Assembly: GCA_024364735.1 (NCBI GenBank)
Contig: JAGFNQ010001132.1
Location: 103,279 to 167,278 of the forward strand
Length of the DNA stretch: 64,000 nt
Source: Boesenbergia rotunda
Lineage: Eukaryota > Streptophyta > Magnoliopsida > Zingiberales > Zingiberaceae
Reading direction: 5' to 3'
Shown here: positions 54,840-64,000 of the stretch, piece after piece
Layout: each line of letters begins with the position of its first letter
Position numbering within the stretch: position 1 is the first letter of the stretch
Translations under genes and position numbers: made by a program
The notes under the pieces: generated by a model
What the model was told of the DNA's origin: nothing
Seen by the model: the letters and a program-made list of their open reading frames with translations, nothing else
Databases searched by the model: none

Positions 54840-56490
54840 ATAATCTGTAATTGTTGTCTATACAATTAGTAATATAGAACCTTGCTTTTGGTTATCAGAA
54901 GGCCTGAAATAATGTGATTTCAGGCCCACGTTGGGCCCGAAATAATCTGATTTCAGACCCACATTAGGCCTGAAATCCTCTTATTTCAGGGACAACGTGA
55001 GCCTGAAACCATCTTATTTCAGGCCCACGCAGTGCCTGAAATCAGCTGATTTCAGGCCTACATTGGGTCTGAAATAATCTAATTTCAAGCTCATGTTGGG
55101 CCTAAAATTAGATGACTTCGGGCCCAATGTAGACTCAAATTTTTTTTTATTTTAAAAATTATTTTTATAATATTTTATCATGATTTATTAAATTAAATAT
55201 TTATAGGGCAATATTTTATATAATTTTACAAGTTGTGACACAATCCTCTCATTTTATTGAAATACTCAAGTATGATCAAAACATGCTTACATTTGTTTAA
55301 ACTTGAAACAAGAAGGTTCCATTTAGAGACTACCTAAATACACAATGCATAGCAAAATTAGATTTCTTGCAGACCATGAACTCATATTTTCAGAAATTGG
55401 CACAGAAGGAGTTTTGTAGGTCTATCAGTGGGTTTCCACCGAAACCTACTAATGGGCCTAGGATATTTGGATTTCTCAAAACTCGATATTACTAGTTAGA
55501 GTTGAGATAGGAGATGGTGTTTGTGGTGTCCAAACTTACTCCTAATGAATATCAATTATGTTCTCATACCTTATCACTTGACACAGAACAATGCAGAATC
55601 AGAGCTTATTATAGTAAATCATCCTTATCCCTTTAATTTTCTTCATCTTTATATTTTATTATCCATCTTAATTATTTATTAGCTATCTTTATATCTTATT
55701 ATCTATATTAGTTTTTCCCCACATTTATAATTTTATTGTAATATCTTTTATTTTTTTCTTAGATATAACATCCATAACCACTAATTTTTATTTCTATATG
55801 TGTATATTATACATATTTATTCATAATTTGGAAAAAAAATATTTCTATTTTGGTTTGCAGAAATCAGTGGGTTATGAGAGGGCCTGAAATCAGAGCTATT
55901 CAACCCCACATTGGGCCTGAAATAATCTGATTTCAGGCCCACGTTGGGTCTGAAATAAGAGGATTTTAGGCCCACGTTGGGCCTGAAATCAGATGACTTC
56001 AGGCCCAACGTGGACTCAAATTGTTTTCCATTTTAAAAATAATTTTTATAATATTTAATAATAATTTATTAAATTAAATATTTATAGGATCATCTTTTAT
56101 AAAATTCTACAAGTTATGATAAAATGCTCTCATTTTATTGAAATACTAAGTTATGATCAAAACAGGTTTATAATTGTTTAAACTTGAAACAAGAAGGTTC
56201 CATCTGGATACTACATAAATACACAATGCATTGCAAAATTGGATTCCTTGCAGACCATGAACGCATATTTTCAGAAATTGGTACAGAAGGAGTTTTGTAG
56301 GTTCATCAGTGGGTTCCCACCGAAACCCACTGATGGACTTAGGATATTTAGATTTCTCAAAACTCGATATCGTTAGTTAAAGTTGAGCTAGGAGATGATA
56401 TTTGTGGTGTCCAAACTTAGTCCTAATGAATATCAATTATGTTCTCATACCGTATCAGTTGGCACAGAACAATGCAACAATAATACAGAA
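54840..56490. repeat. Right arm of the ~1.6-kb inverted repeat
   Basis: Reverse complement of 46430-48060: palindromes 54895-55140, block to 55600, AT spacer, palindromes 55875-56015, block to 56480 ending near TTGGCACAGAACAATGCA. Together with the left arm it encloses ULP gene 2 and the 3.1-kb insertion. Confidence 0.75.
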
Positions 56491-56789
56491 ATCAGAGGGT
56501 CTGAAATCAGAGATATTAAAAAATCAGAGGACTTCAAGACCTAAACTCTAATTATTTCAGGCCCAATGCGGGCTTGTAATTAGAGGACTTCAGGACTGAT
56601 CTATTCTGATTACATTGAATTAGACAAGGTGAAATGTATCATAGTATTGGAATACCTATTCAAGTGACAACATTAACAACAACTAGTTTTTTTACAATAT
56701 TATCGTTGTACAATATACAAAATTATACATTCATTTCTCCTGCTTACAAAATATATACTTCAATCAGAATATTCCTGCAATACATATAC

Positions 56790-58970
56790 CAGTAACTCAA
56801 GACCCTGGGGTTGGCGGTAATCTGCAAGTCCTTCAATTATGGCCAAGTTGTTTGCAGCGGCTGCATTTGAGTTTTACCTTCCCATTGTGCCTCGACTCAA
56901 TCCATGCCTTCTTTCATCTACTGAGCTGCATAAGGCTACAGGGACAAAGAACTATAATGTTGTTTACGCCCCTAGGCCAAAACTCCTTGCTTCGACAAGG
57001 GTAAATACGATTCATGTAAATGACATTCCAATTTTGTAAATAAAAATAATGCTTACAATATGGGAGTGTATCCATGTTTCGGTGAATGATGACAGCAATA
57101 GCATGTGAGCAAGAGAGTCCTGAATTTTAAAACTCCCCACATTAACAATATTTTTTCCAAATCAATAATGTATGAAGTGCCCCATGTCTCTACTTCTATT
57201 TCTGATTGAGAGTATGAGTGAACCTTATATGCTCTAGCTTTCTCTCTCCTTAAATCCATTTCTTTTGTAGCATGAGGTATCAAAGCAACATACCATTTTG
57301 AGACTTCCTCTCTACGGTTAAAGAACCATTGAGCTACCTTTCTTCTTGTATTATCAATTAACATGTTTATGGGAAGTTCACGTGTAGTCTTGAACAAAGC
57401 ATTTAAACTCTCCACACAATTAGTGGTTAGCATTCTGTACCTTCTCCCAGTAAAGTGTACATTAGCCCACCTTTTAGGGTCAATGTTCTGAAGCCACTTA
57501 TGGGCATCTGGATGTTTTTCAAGCATTTACTGCATTATGAGATCATATTGGAGTGTTGTGTTTGCTTGTGCTGCTGCCCAAAACAAACATAAAGCTGCTC
57601 TACTTCCAGTATCCGTTACCATATTACAAGACATGTGGTGGCAACAAAAAGCATGATGTACATTTGTGTACACTTTTCTAACTATTGATATAATGTCACG
57701 ATATCTATCTGATACTCTGGTCATTGATTGTTCATCGACAGTAAAGAACATCTTTGTATGTTCCAAAAACCACTCCCAATTACACCCACATTCAACTTCA
57801 GCTATTCTAAAGGCAATTGGGAGAACATTGTCATTACCATCAATCGTTGTAGCAATCAACAATACACCCGGATACTTTCCTCTTAGATGTGTGACATCAA
57901 TTCCGATAAATTTATGCAAATAAGACTTGAACACCCTTCGACAAGCACCAAAACCTCAAAAACACCACTGGAACTCATTGTTACCATTCCTGCATAGTGC
58001 CATATAAGTTTCAGGATCTCTAGCTCTTAACTCACGCAAATATTGTGGAAGATCTCAATATGCCTCATCATAATATTCGACGACCTTTTTCAATGCTTTC
58101 TCCCTAGCTATGTATGCTTTTCTGTATGATATGGTCACTCTAAATCTAGCTTTAATATCTGATATAATTATACTTGATTTGTATTGTTTATTATGAAAAA
58201 ATTGCTCTTCAACAAAAAACACAGCAAATGATGAAGAGCATGCATGATGATCAACACTTTCCCTAACAGTTCCATATTGGTGTTCCTTTACATATTTTGT
58301 AACAGTGAACTCTACTCTCCCCCCCCCCCCCCCGGGCAACTACTCTCCATGTATATGGTTGGTTGAAGCACATTGGTTTAACTCTATTTTTTTGGGTGTC
58401 AACTGGGTTATATTTCATATTCTTAACCATGACATGTTTCACAAGTGCATTCTTGAATTCTTGTCTAGATGGAAAAATCTGCCCCATAAAAAATTCATGC
58501 TCATCTCTTGCCTCTGCCTCTCCAATTGGCCCAGCTAGCAATCGAGAATTCAAAATATAAGGATCATTAGCTATTGGAAACTCCTCCTCTAAGTCACTGT
58601 ACTGATCTGGGGGAAATTCATATTGCTCAATTTGCATATTATCAGCTTGGAATTCTAGTACACTTGTACTAGGTTGTAATTCATCTACATTTCGGATTTC
58701 ATGTTCTTCCTCCTCACTCTAGGTTGGCTCAAAGTATTCAACAAGTCTTGTAGATGAATTCAGACACTCATCTTCTAGATTACTTGCTTCTTCATTTAGA
58801 TCAAATGTCAAATTCCTTATAATTCTATTACTACTATACTCGGAAGATAATGGAATATTATTACTGACTATTTCTGCTCCATTCCCCATCACAACATTAT
58901 CATCAAGAGTATTTCATATCTCAGAGAGAATTTCGTCAACAACATTATCATCCCTGAAAAATAAATTACA
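56790..58970 (-). pseudogene. MuDR-type (MULE) transposase pseudogene, mudrA-like
   Basis: Read right to left: an acidic N-terminal region (58970-58640), the DNA-binding region FPSRQEFKNALVKHVM (~58480), a C-run frameshift at 58319-58333, VEEQFFHNK and RELRARDPETY separated by stops, the MULE catalytic domain with GIDVTHLRGKYPGVLL (first Asp), ECGCNWEWFLEH and VSDRYRDIIS (second Asp, 57720s), HHM..N, a TAA at 57527-57529, then NCVESLNALFK, a frameshift before SCSHAIAVIIH (SWIM-type zinc region, ~57070-57110) and a CCHC knuckle CSRCKQLGHN with a stop (~56860-56885). All domains of mudrA are there, but it has at least four stops and two frameshifts. Confidence 0.85.
58319..58333. repeat. Poly-C run, cause of a mudrA frameshift
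   Basis: Fifteen C at 58319-58333 lie where the transposase frame shifts between GGGG-coded residues. Either replication slippage or a sequencing/assembly length error could explain it. Confidence 0.6.
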
Positions 58971-59034
58971 ATTAAATTTGGCAAACTTTCAAAATCATAA
59001 TTAAGTGTTTCAGTAATTTAAAAAACAAACAAGG

Positions 59035-59195
59035 ATTTCAAGCCCTAGGAGGGCCTGATATCAAATGATATCGGGCCCTCCCCGGGCCTGAAATCAAAGG
59101 ATAGGGCCTGAAATCAAATGATTTCAGGCCCTCCTCGGGCCCGATATGGTATGATATCGAGTCCTAGGAGGGCCTGATATCAAAGGATATTAGGC
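59035..59195. repeat. GGCCTGATATCA palindromes between mudrA and the right TIR
   Basis: Five or six units such as GGGCCTGATATCA, spacer, TGATATCGGGCCC, plus CTGAAATCA...TGATTTCAG, the same kind of palindrome as elsewhere in the MULE but with GATATC variants keeping the pairing. Confidence 0.7.
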
Positions 59196-59642
59196 CCTAG
59201 GTCGTATTCAAGTATAAATTTATCTTAAGTTTAAACAAATTCTGAGAGCCCTATTCATGTAATGCATGACACCATTAGAGTCCTCCAAACAAAAAATTAG
59301 TAGAAAGAGTTGATCAGGTATAAAACTAGATACCATATCAGAGCATAACAGAGTCTAGCTAAAATAAACCCTATAAGAACCCTTATACTTATTTTTTTTT
59401 CATCGTATACATAAATTTTAAGTAGCCAATTATACGTACATTACTAAATCTTTTTCTTCCTTCTATCAAACAAACTGTTGCTTGAAGTTTTCTCCTTCAA
59501 CACCTATCTTCCTCAACGATTCTTTTAAGTCGACTCTTTGAAGTCACCTCTAGAACAAGCCCACTCTCTGGGGCAAGGTAGAAATATATATGTACCTTTG
59601 TGATGAGTCGAGTTGTGCAAGGTAGAAATATATATGTAGGGT

Positions 59643-59871
59643 GAGAAAAAGTCGACTCCCTGGGGCATCCAAACCACAATATGTTATTCTAAATTGAAAA
59701 GTCTGAAAAAGTAGTTCGGATGTCTTAGAATTCTAATTGAGAAAGAGATTTGTTGGCGGGAGGGGTATAAGAGGAAGAACACCAAATTTGATGCGTCCTT
59801 TGGTAAAAACAAAACCTCAGTACGCGTTTTGGTAATTACTAATTCTCACGTGCGCCGTTTGGTAAAAAGCC
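59643..59871 (-). repeat. Right terminal inverted repeat of the MULE
   Basis: Reverse complement matches 25655-25884 along its length (GACTCCCTGGGGCATCCAAA, TTGAAAAGTCTGAAAAAG, CGGATGTCTTAGAATTC, GGTAAAAAGCC), with more divergence than between the two left copies. Confidence 0.85.
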
Positions 59872-59882
59872 AAATAATTTTT
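59872..59882 (+). other. Right MULE target-site duplication
   Basis: AAATAATTTTT, identical to 25644-25654. Confidence 0.75.
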
Positions 59883-60285
59883 TACTTTCTCAGTGGCCAT
59901 AGAATGGATTAACGGGATATCGAGGATGAGTAAATTATTGTTTATTATTTTATATGAGTAATTATTTTAATAAATTTTTATTAATTTTTTAATGAATATA
60001 AAATATTTTATTGAATGTCTGATGATCGTTATACTAGTGTAAAATATCTTCCATAATTTATCTGTTTATATTTAATTGGGGGTTAACAATACATGATCGT
60101 TTGAGATGAACATTATCATTTTTCTCCAACTTATTATATTTAGTTAAATTTACAAGAGCATTTTATTTCATGTCAGTTGTCAAAAATTCAAATTGGTGTA
60201 CCACAGTATTAACAATTAACAATTAGATGTGTATGTAAGTGTCTCCCTTCCAATTTAGAGAGAGAGGTTCTTCCTTCTCTCTAGG
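59883..60285. other. AT-rich flank to the right of the MULE
   Basis: The original neighbour of the P450 3' flank before MULE insertion. AT-rich with no gene or repeat recognised. Confidence 0.5.
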
Positions 60286-60289
60286 TTTT

Positions 60290-61340
60290 CTTGAGAACAA
60301 TGTGGTTGGACGTTGGTTAGGAGACTTGCGAGTATTCCACTAGAGTGATCCCTCTAGTGGCATCCCAACCCTCACTAACAGTGAGGGATGTGGAAAGGAC
60401 AATGACAACATCTCTCTTAGAGTCCTTTGATCTATTCCTTCTTTGTGCTCCAGAGGTTTACAGAAGCAATGGTGTTTGTTCTGTGTATTGTTCTTGGTGT
60501 TGTGTATTGTTCTTGGTGATAGTCGTTTAGGTTGTAGGCACGCAGAGGTCGGGGTTTTTCTTAACTCTAGCGATTACCGAAATCTTCTTTACTTGGTTAT
60601 AGCCTAAGTGGTTGTTACTCCAAAGAAGTTAGAAAACACTATCAATCTCCTTCGACAAGGGTCGTAGGCGGAGTAGCTCTTGACAGCAGTTGAAAGCTCG
60701 AAATGAGATTACAGATGTTAATACAAATGTGTTTTTAAACTACGAACTCAAGGATACTATTTATAGCCTACTAGTTGAAGTGATTATTTTGTCGACATGG
60801 CAATTCCATGCGCCTCTATCCATTTGAGACGAATCTATTCAGCTAATTTTTATCTGCGTCGCAACGACTTTAGGTTGATCTGGTGACATTGGAGGCACCT
60901 CGGTTCATTGGAGGCGCCTCTGTTCGGCTGATTCCTCATCCGAGTCGCAACGTTTATTTTTTGCTTATTTGGCGAAATTTAGGCCCCTTGCGTTTTTTCA
61001 GGGTGCCTAGACTCCGAGCGTTTGGAACCATTCCAAACACCTTTATGGTCAACATCAGAAGCTAACTATGCTTCGTTTCGCTCACTTGGGTGAGATGCAC
61101 TGGTCGTTCAGAGTTGAACTTACCTGAATCCAATTCTGACCTTCTCTTGAAGCAGGCTTCCTCCCTACTTCTCGTTCCTCAGATGTACTGAGCCCGTCGG
61201 TTCCCTTCCCGTATCATTTTTCTTTCTCGCTGTGTCTTTTACTTTATTTCTTGTGTTCCTAAGTTCTAACACGCTTAAACACAAGACATCAAAACATACA
61301 AGACTTAACTCAGTTGATGAATACCAAAATTAACTTAGGG
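60290..61340 (-). repeat. Diverged LTR fragment, minus orientation
   Basis: Contains CTATTTATAGCC (inverse of a TATA/leader region), GGAGGCGCCTC and GGAGGCACCTC words and CTTACTTGGTTATAGCC...TTACTCCAAAG, paralleling the order in the inverted element B-type LTR at 33371-34698 (TTACTTGGTTCGGAGCC...CTCCTACTCCAAGG). The end, with CTAACACGC...ACAAGACATCAAAACA, parallels its start. No clear termini or target duplication. Confidence 0.45.
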
Positions 61341-62560
61341 TATTACAATATCTTCTTTTTTATTTATATCAATCCGAGTTAAGATTAGGGAAAGCAAATA
61401 ATTTCATATGCAATTTTTTTTGGCAAATTAGTCCTAAAATAAAATTGTATAGTAAAGTCCTTCTCTTAACTTAATATCCATTATTATTTTTTTCATTTGA
61501 TCACATAAAACAAATGGAAAAAATAAATGAAAATAGGAAAAAAATCCGAGACTTTTTCTTGGGGATGCACATATATGATCCAAGTCTTTGTATTGATACC
61601 GTAATTATTTTTTCAAAAAAAAAATAATTTTTAATAATTATACTTCAAATTGTTCAAAAATTACTAAAATTTTTAACAAATTATGGAACGGTAAGAGTTA
61701 GCATTGAAAGATTTTTTTTCAGGAAAAAATCATCTTTCTTAGGATGAATATAAATATTTTCTTATAAAATAGTTATTTTTAAATTAAATATTTAAAAAAA
61801 TAAATTTCAAAGTCAAAATGACTTGTTATTTTTTTTTGAATATTCAAAATATAATGTTTATTAGTAGAAAAATCAAGTTTTTCAAAAATTAATCTCTAAT
61901 AATTTTTTTAAAAATGATTTTCAATAAAAAAATTTATTAAAAAATTATTTAAAAGTAAAAAAACTTCAAAAAAATTTCTGCTAACAACAACATATTTGTT
62001 ATCACAAAAAACTTTAAACAAAAAAAAAAATGAACAAAAGGCTTCAAAAAATAATTTTTCCAAATAACGCTAATAATAAACAAATAATTTCTAGTATGCA
62101 AACTAAGGCAATTTAGGCTCGAATAAATTTTGAAAGTCAAAATAAATTTCAACCTATTGAATTTATCAAGTATTTTTGTGCAACATCTAAATTTTGAAAA
62201 TTTTCTAATTTGCCCATATAATTTCTAACGTACCAATTTAAGCTAGAAATTCTAACATATCTTGCAGGAGTATCAACAAATAAGTTCGAATTTATAGAAT
62301 TTTTTCTAACTCTTGTCTTTGAGTTTGCACTAATTCTTTTAGCTTAGCATTTTTCATTTTAACATTTTTAAGTTCTTCTAGTGAGCATGCAAATTTTTCT
62401 TTGTATCAATATGCTTATTTCTTATTTTTCATAGTGATCTACTTAACATCTTAATAATTTTGTACAATTTATTGGAAGGTAAGAGTTGTATCTTACTTAC
62501 CATGTCATACTCATAGGTAAATACTTCCCCTTCATCAATGCTTTCTCCTTAGATGTCTTC
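61341..62560. other. AT-rich DNA without recognised features
   Basis: Long A/T runs, no frame above 67 codons with a recognisable domain, no clear repeat boundary. Some words (AAAGTCAAAATGACTTG, ATTTTTCAAAAATTA) resemble the AT-rich 3' region of copia element B and could be a relic of such an internal region, but this is weak. Confidence 0.35.
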
Positions 62561-62589
62561 GTCATCTTTTTCTTAATGGTTTGCCATCA

Positions 62590-63361
62590 GTACAAATCCG
62601 GCGTATTCTCCCATCTTGAACTCTTTTCACGATGATTTGCTCTAAGTCCCCTAGAGATTTTTGTATTTTGACCTTCTTGGAGGTGCCCTAGAGAGGATGG
62701 TGTTACCCTTACATAGAGAAACTTCACAGATGAAGATTCAGCCATTATTGGAGATGTCTCGGAGCTGTTAAAGGCGCCTTCAAGTGGATAGAACCCAACA
62801 TTTTGCACATCAGATAAGCATCATTGGAGGCATCTTAGAGTGTTGGAGGCGCCTCCAATGACCTTTATAAGGAGGTCTCGGCCAACAGCTTGAGTACAAT
62901 TTTCTCACAAGTTTCCTTAATCATTTTGTTACGCCATCTTCATGCTACACTTGTGTTGCAACCCTACTATGCTCGACTGCTACAGTAAGATCAACACCAA
63001 CACACGAGCTATATCAATTCTCTATCTTCATGTTGGGTAACAAATATTGTTTAATTCAATTATTGCATAAGGAAGTGTAGGTTTGTTACACTTACCTCCT
63101 TTTTTATATATATTTGATTGCTCTACCGAAAGATTACCAGCAGGGGATATTAGTGGATTACCTATCAAGAAAGGTTCGAATGACCTAGGTCTTGGAGTAG
63201 GAGTCACCAAGGCTCCGAACCAAATAAATTATTGTGTTGATTTTGTTTTCGTTATTTCATACTTAATCATTTTTCTGCTGTGAACATCTTTAAAATACAA
63301 AGAAAAAAAGTTATAAATACACGTGATTTACCCCTCCGCCCCCCCCCCCCCCCCCCCCCCC
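62590..63361 (+). repeat. Diverged SIRE-type LTR fragment, plus orientation
   Basis: GTTGGAGGCGCCTCCAATGA with TTTATAAGGAGG (TATA-like) near 62860-62880, and CTTGGAGTAGGAGTCACCAA with GGCTCCGAACCAAATAAATT at 63190-63230. The latter corresponds to CTTGGAGTAGGAGCCGACCG and CTCCGAACCAAGTAAA in the element B LTR (28825-28862). Ends in a poly-C run (63339-63361) like the CACCCCCC...CTC near the other LTR ends. Confidence 0.55.
63339..63361. repeat. Poly-C tract, 23 bases
   Basis: An uninterrupted C run at the place where LTRs of this family end in ACCCCCCTC-type sequence, expanded by slippage. The G-rich strand could form a G-quadruplex. The length is unreliable in most sequencing. Confidence 0.7.
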
Positions 63362-63365
63362 TTGA

Positions 63366-64000
63366 TCCTAGAGTAGGAAGATGGTATAGGACCTAGGTCG
63401 ACCGGCTAGAGCAGGAGGTGAATAGCACTGCATGTAGAGTTAGAAAATCTTTTACTTTCTATTTAGCAAGGATGCACAATTACTTAATTGTTAGAAATAA
63501 CAACATAAAAGAAAAGAGACTCAAGATTTACTTGGTTGCAACTAGGGAGATTGCTAATCTAAGGCAATTGAAAACTCTACAAAAATCTCTTTCGTTGATG
63601 GCGGAAAAACATCTTACAATCTTTAAAGCTCACTAAGGAGTACACAAGATGAATTATAATTGTTGTACTTTGCTCTTAGCTCCAATATCCTATTTATAGC
63701 CCTCTAGAGAAAGTTACGTACCGTTGTGCAGACTTGGCTTAGAGGCTCCTCAGTTGAGATGTAGGGCGCCTTAACTGGATAAAATTTTATCCACGCAAGC
63801 AATAGTAGCCTAACGGCTACAGTTCATCTGAAACGCCTTGATTCTAACATGAAGTGCCCGACTTGAGGCGCCTCAAGTCTTAACTGAGGCGTCTCAATTC
63901 TGAATAATCGCATATTGAAATATGCTCATCCGAGATGCCTTCAAAGGCATCTGAGGTGCCTCGGATCTTGAGTACTCTAATGTTAACTCTCGAGTTGACC
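63366..64000 (-). repeat. Diverged LTR fragment, minus orientation, cut by window end
   Basis: AGCAGGAGGTGAATAGCACT at 63408, CTATTTATAGCC at 63690 and CTTGAGGCGCCTCAAG with CTGAGGCGTCTCA at 63853-63900 occur in the order seen in the inverted LTR 33371-34698. It lies head to head with the plus-oriented fragment on its left, forming another possible foldback. Confidence 0.45.

Larger units (their letters stand above)
25655..59871. mobile_element. 34-kb MULE carrying two ULP-like genes and mudrA, with nested insertions
   Basis: Left end GACTTTTTACC (25655) and right end GGTAAAAAGCC (59871) are inverted repeats continuing for about 230 bp. Both sides are flanked by the identical 11-mer AAATAATTTTT (25644-25654, 59872-59882), a target duplication of MULE size. 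Inside: two ULP1-type peptidase pseudogenes on + (26109-46295, 48754-51530) and a MuDR-type transposase pseudogene on - (56790-58970). Without the copia, CACTA and LTR-like insertions the element would be about 14 kb. MULEs carrying ULP-like genes are known in plants (KAONASHI in Arabidopsis and similar elements in melon). Two ULP genes in one element, one within a large inverted repeat, is unusual. Confidence 0.82.

Overview
The window is nuclear DNA of a flowering plant, most probably a monocot. The evidence is a GC-rich, intron-less P450 gene in AT-rich surroundings, plant-specific transposon lineages (SIRE-type Ty1/copia, Tat/Retand-type Ty3/gypsy, MULE, CACTA) and very deep nesting. Zingiberales would fit, but this is inference. 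There is no prokaryotic content. The only gene that looks functional is a CYP96-like cytochrome P450 at 23675-25234 (+). Almost everything else is mobile DNA, most of it broken. LAYOUT. 1-2430: AT-rich, with a short direct repeat and no gene. 2430-18613: a decayed, RT-less Ty3/gypsy element (gag and protease pseudogenes, then an 82-bp tandem array). It is interrupted twice: by a 2.3-kb LTR-like insertion (2693-5012, TSD CATCA) and by a 7.8-kb gag-only SIRE-like copia element (7840-15642) that sits inside the array. 18615-22259: a truncated copy of the P450 3' half plus the left end of a MULE. 22260-22823: a truncated LTR of the gypsy element. 23675-25234: the intact P450. 25655-59871: one 34-kb MULE with ~230-bp terminal inverted repeats and a perfect 11-bp target duplication. 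THE MULE carries two ULP1-type (C48) peptidase genes on the + strand and a mudrA transposase on the - strand, all now pseudogenes. It has been invaded by a 12.5-kb SIRE-like copia element (27558-40087, TSD ATGGA), a 4.56-kb CACTA element (40966-45525, TSD GTG) and a 3.1-kb LTR-like element (51673-54812, TSD TTCAT). The copia element itself contains a solo LTR (TSD ATATG), which in turn contains an inverted solo LTR, giving five levels of nesting. 59883-64000: flanking DNA with diverged LTR fragments. The truncated P450/MULE copy lacks the copia insertion and so preserves the empty target site. This orders events: MULE insertion beside the P450, then duplication, then copia insertion. The most unusual signal is in the LTRs of the two SIRE-like families. 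Each carries an array of mini-hairpins with a conserved loop and stems that vary between repeats but keep base pairing, including G:U-compatible pairs, which suggests selection on RNA or cruciform structure.
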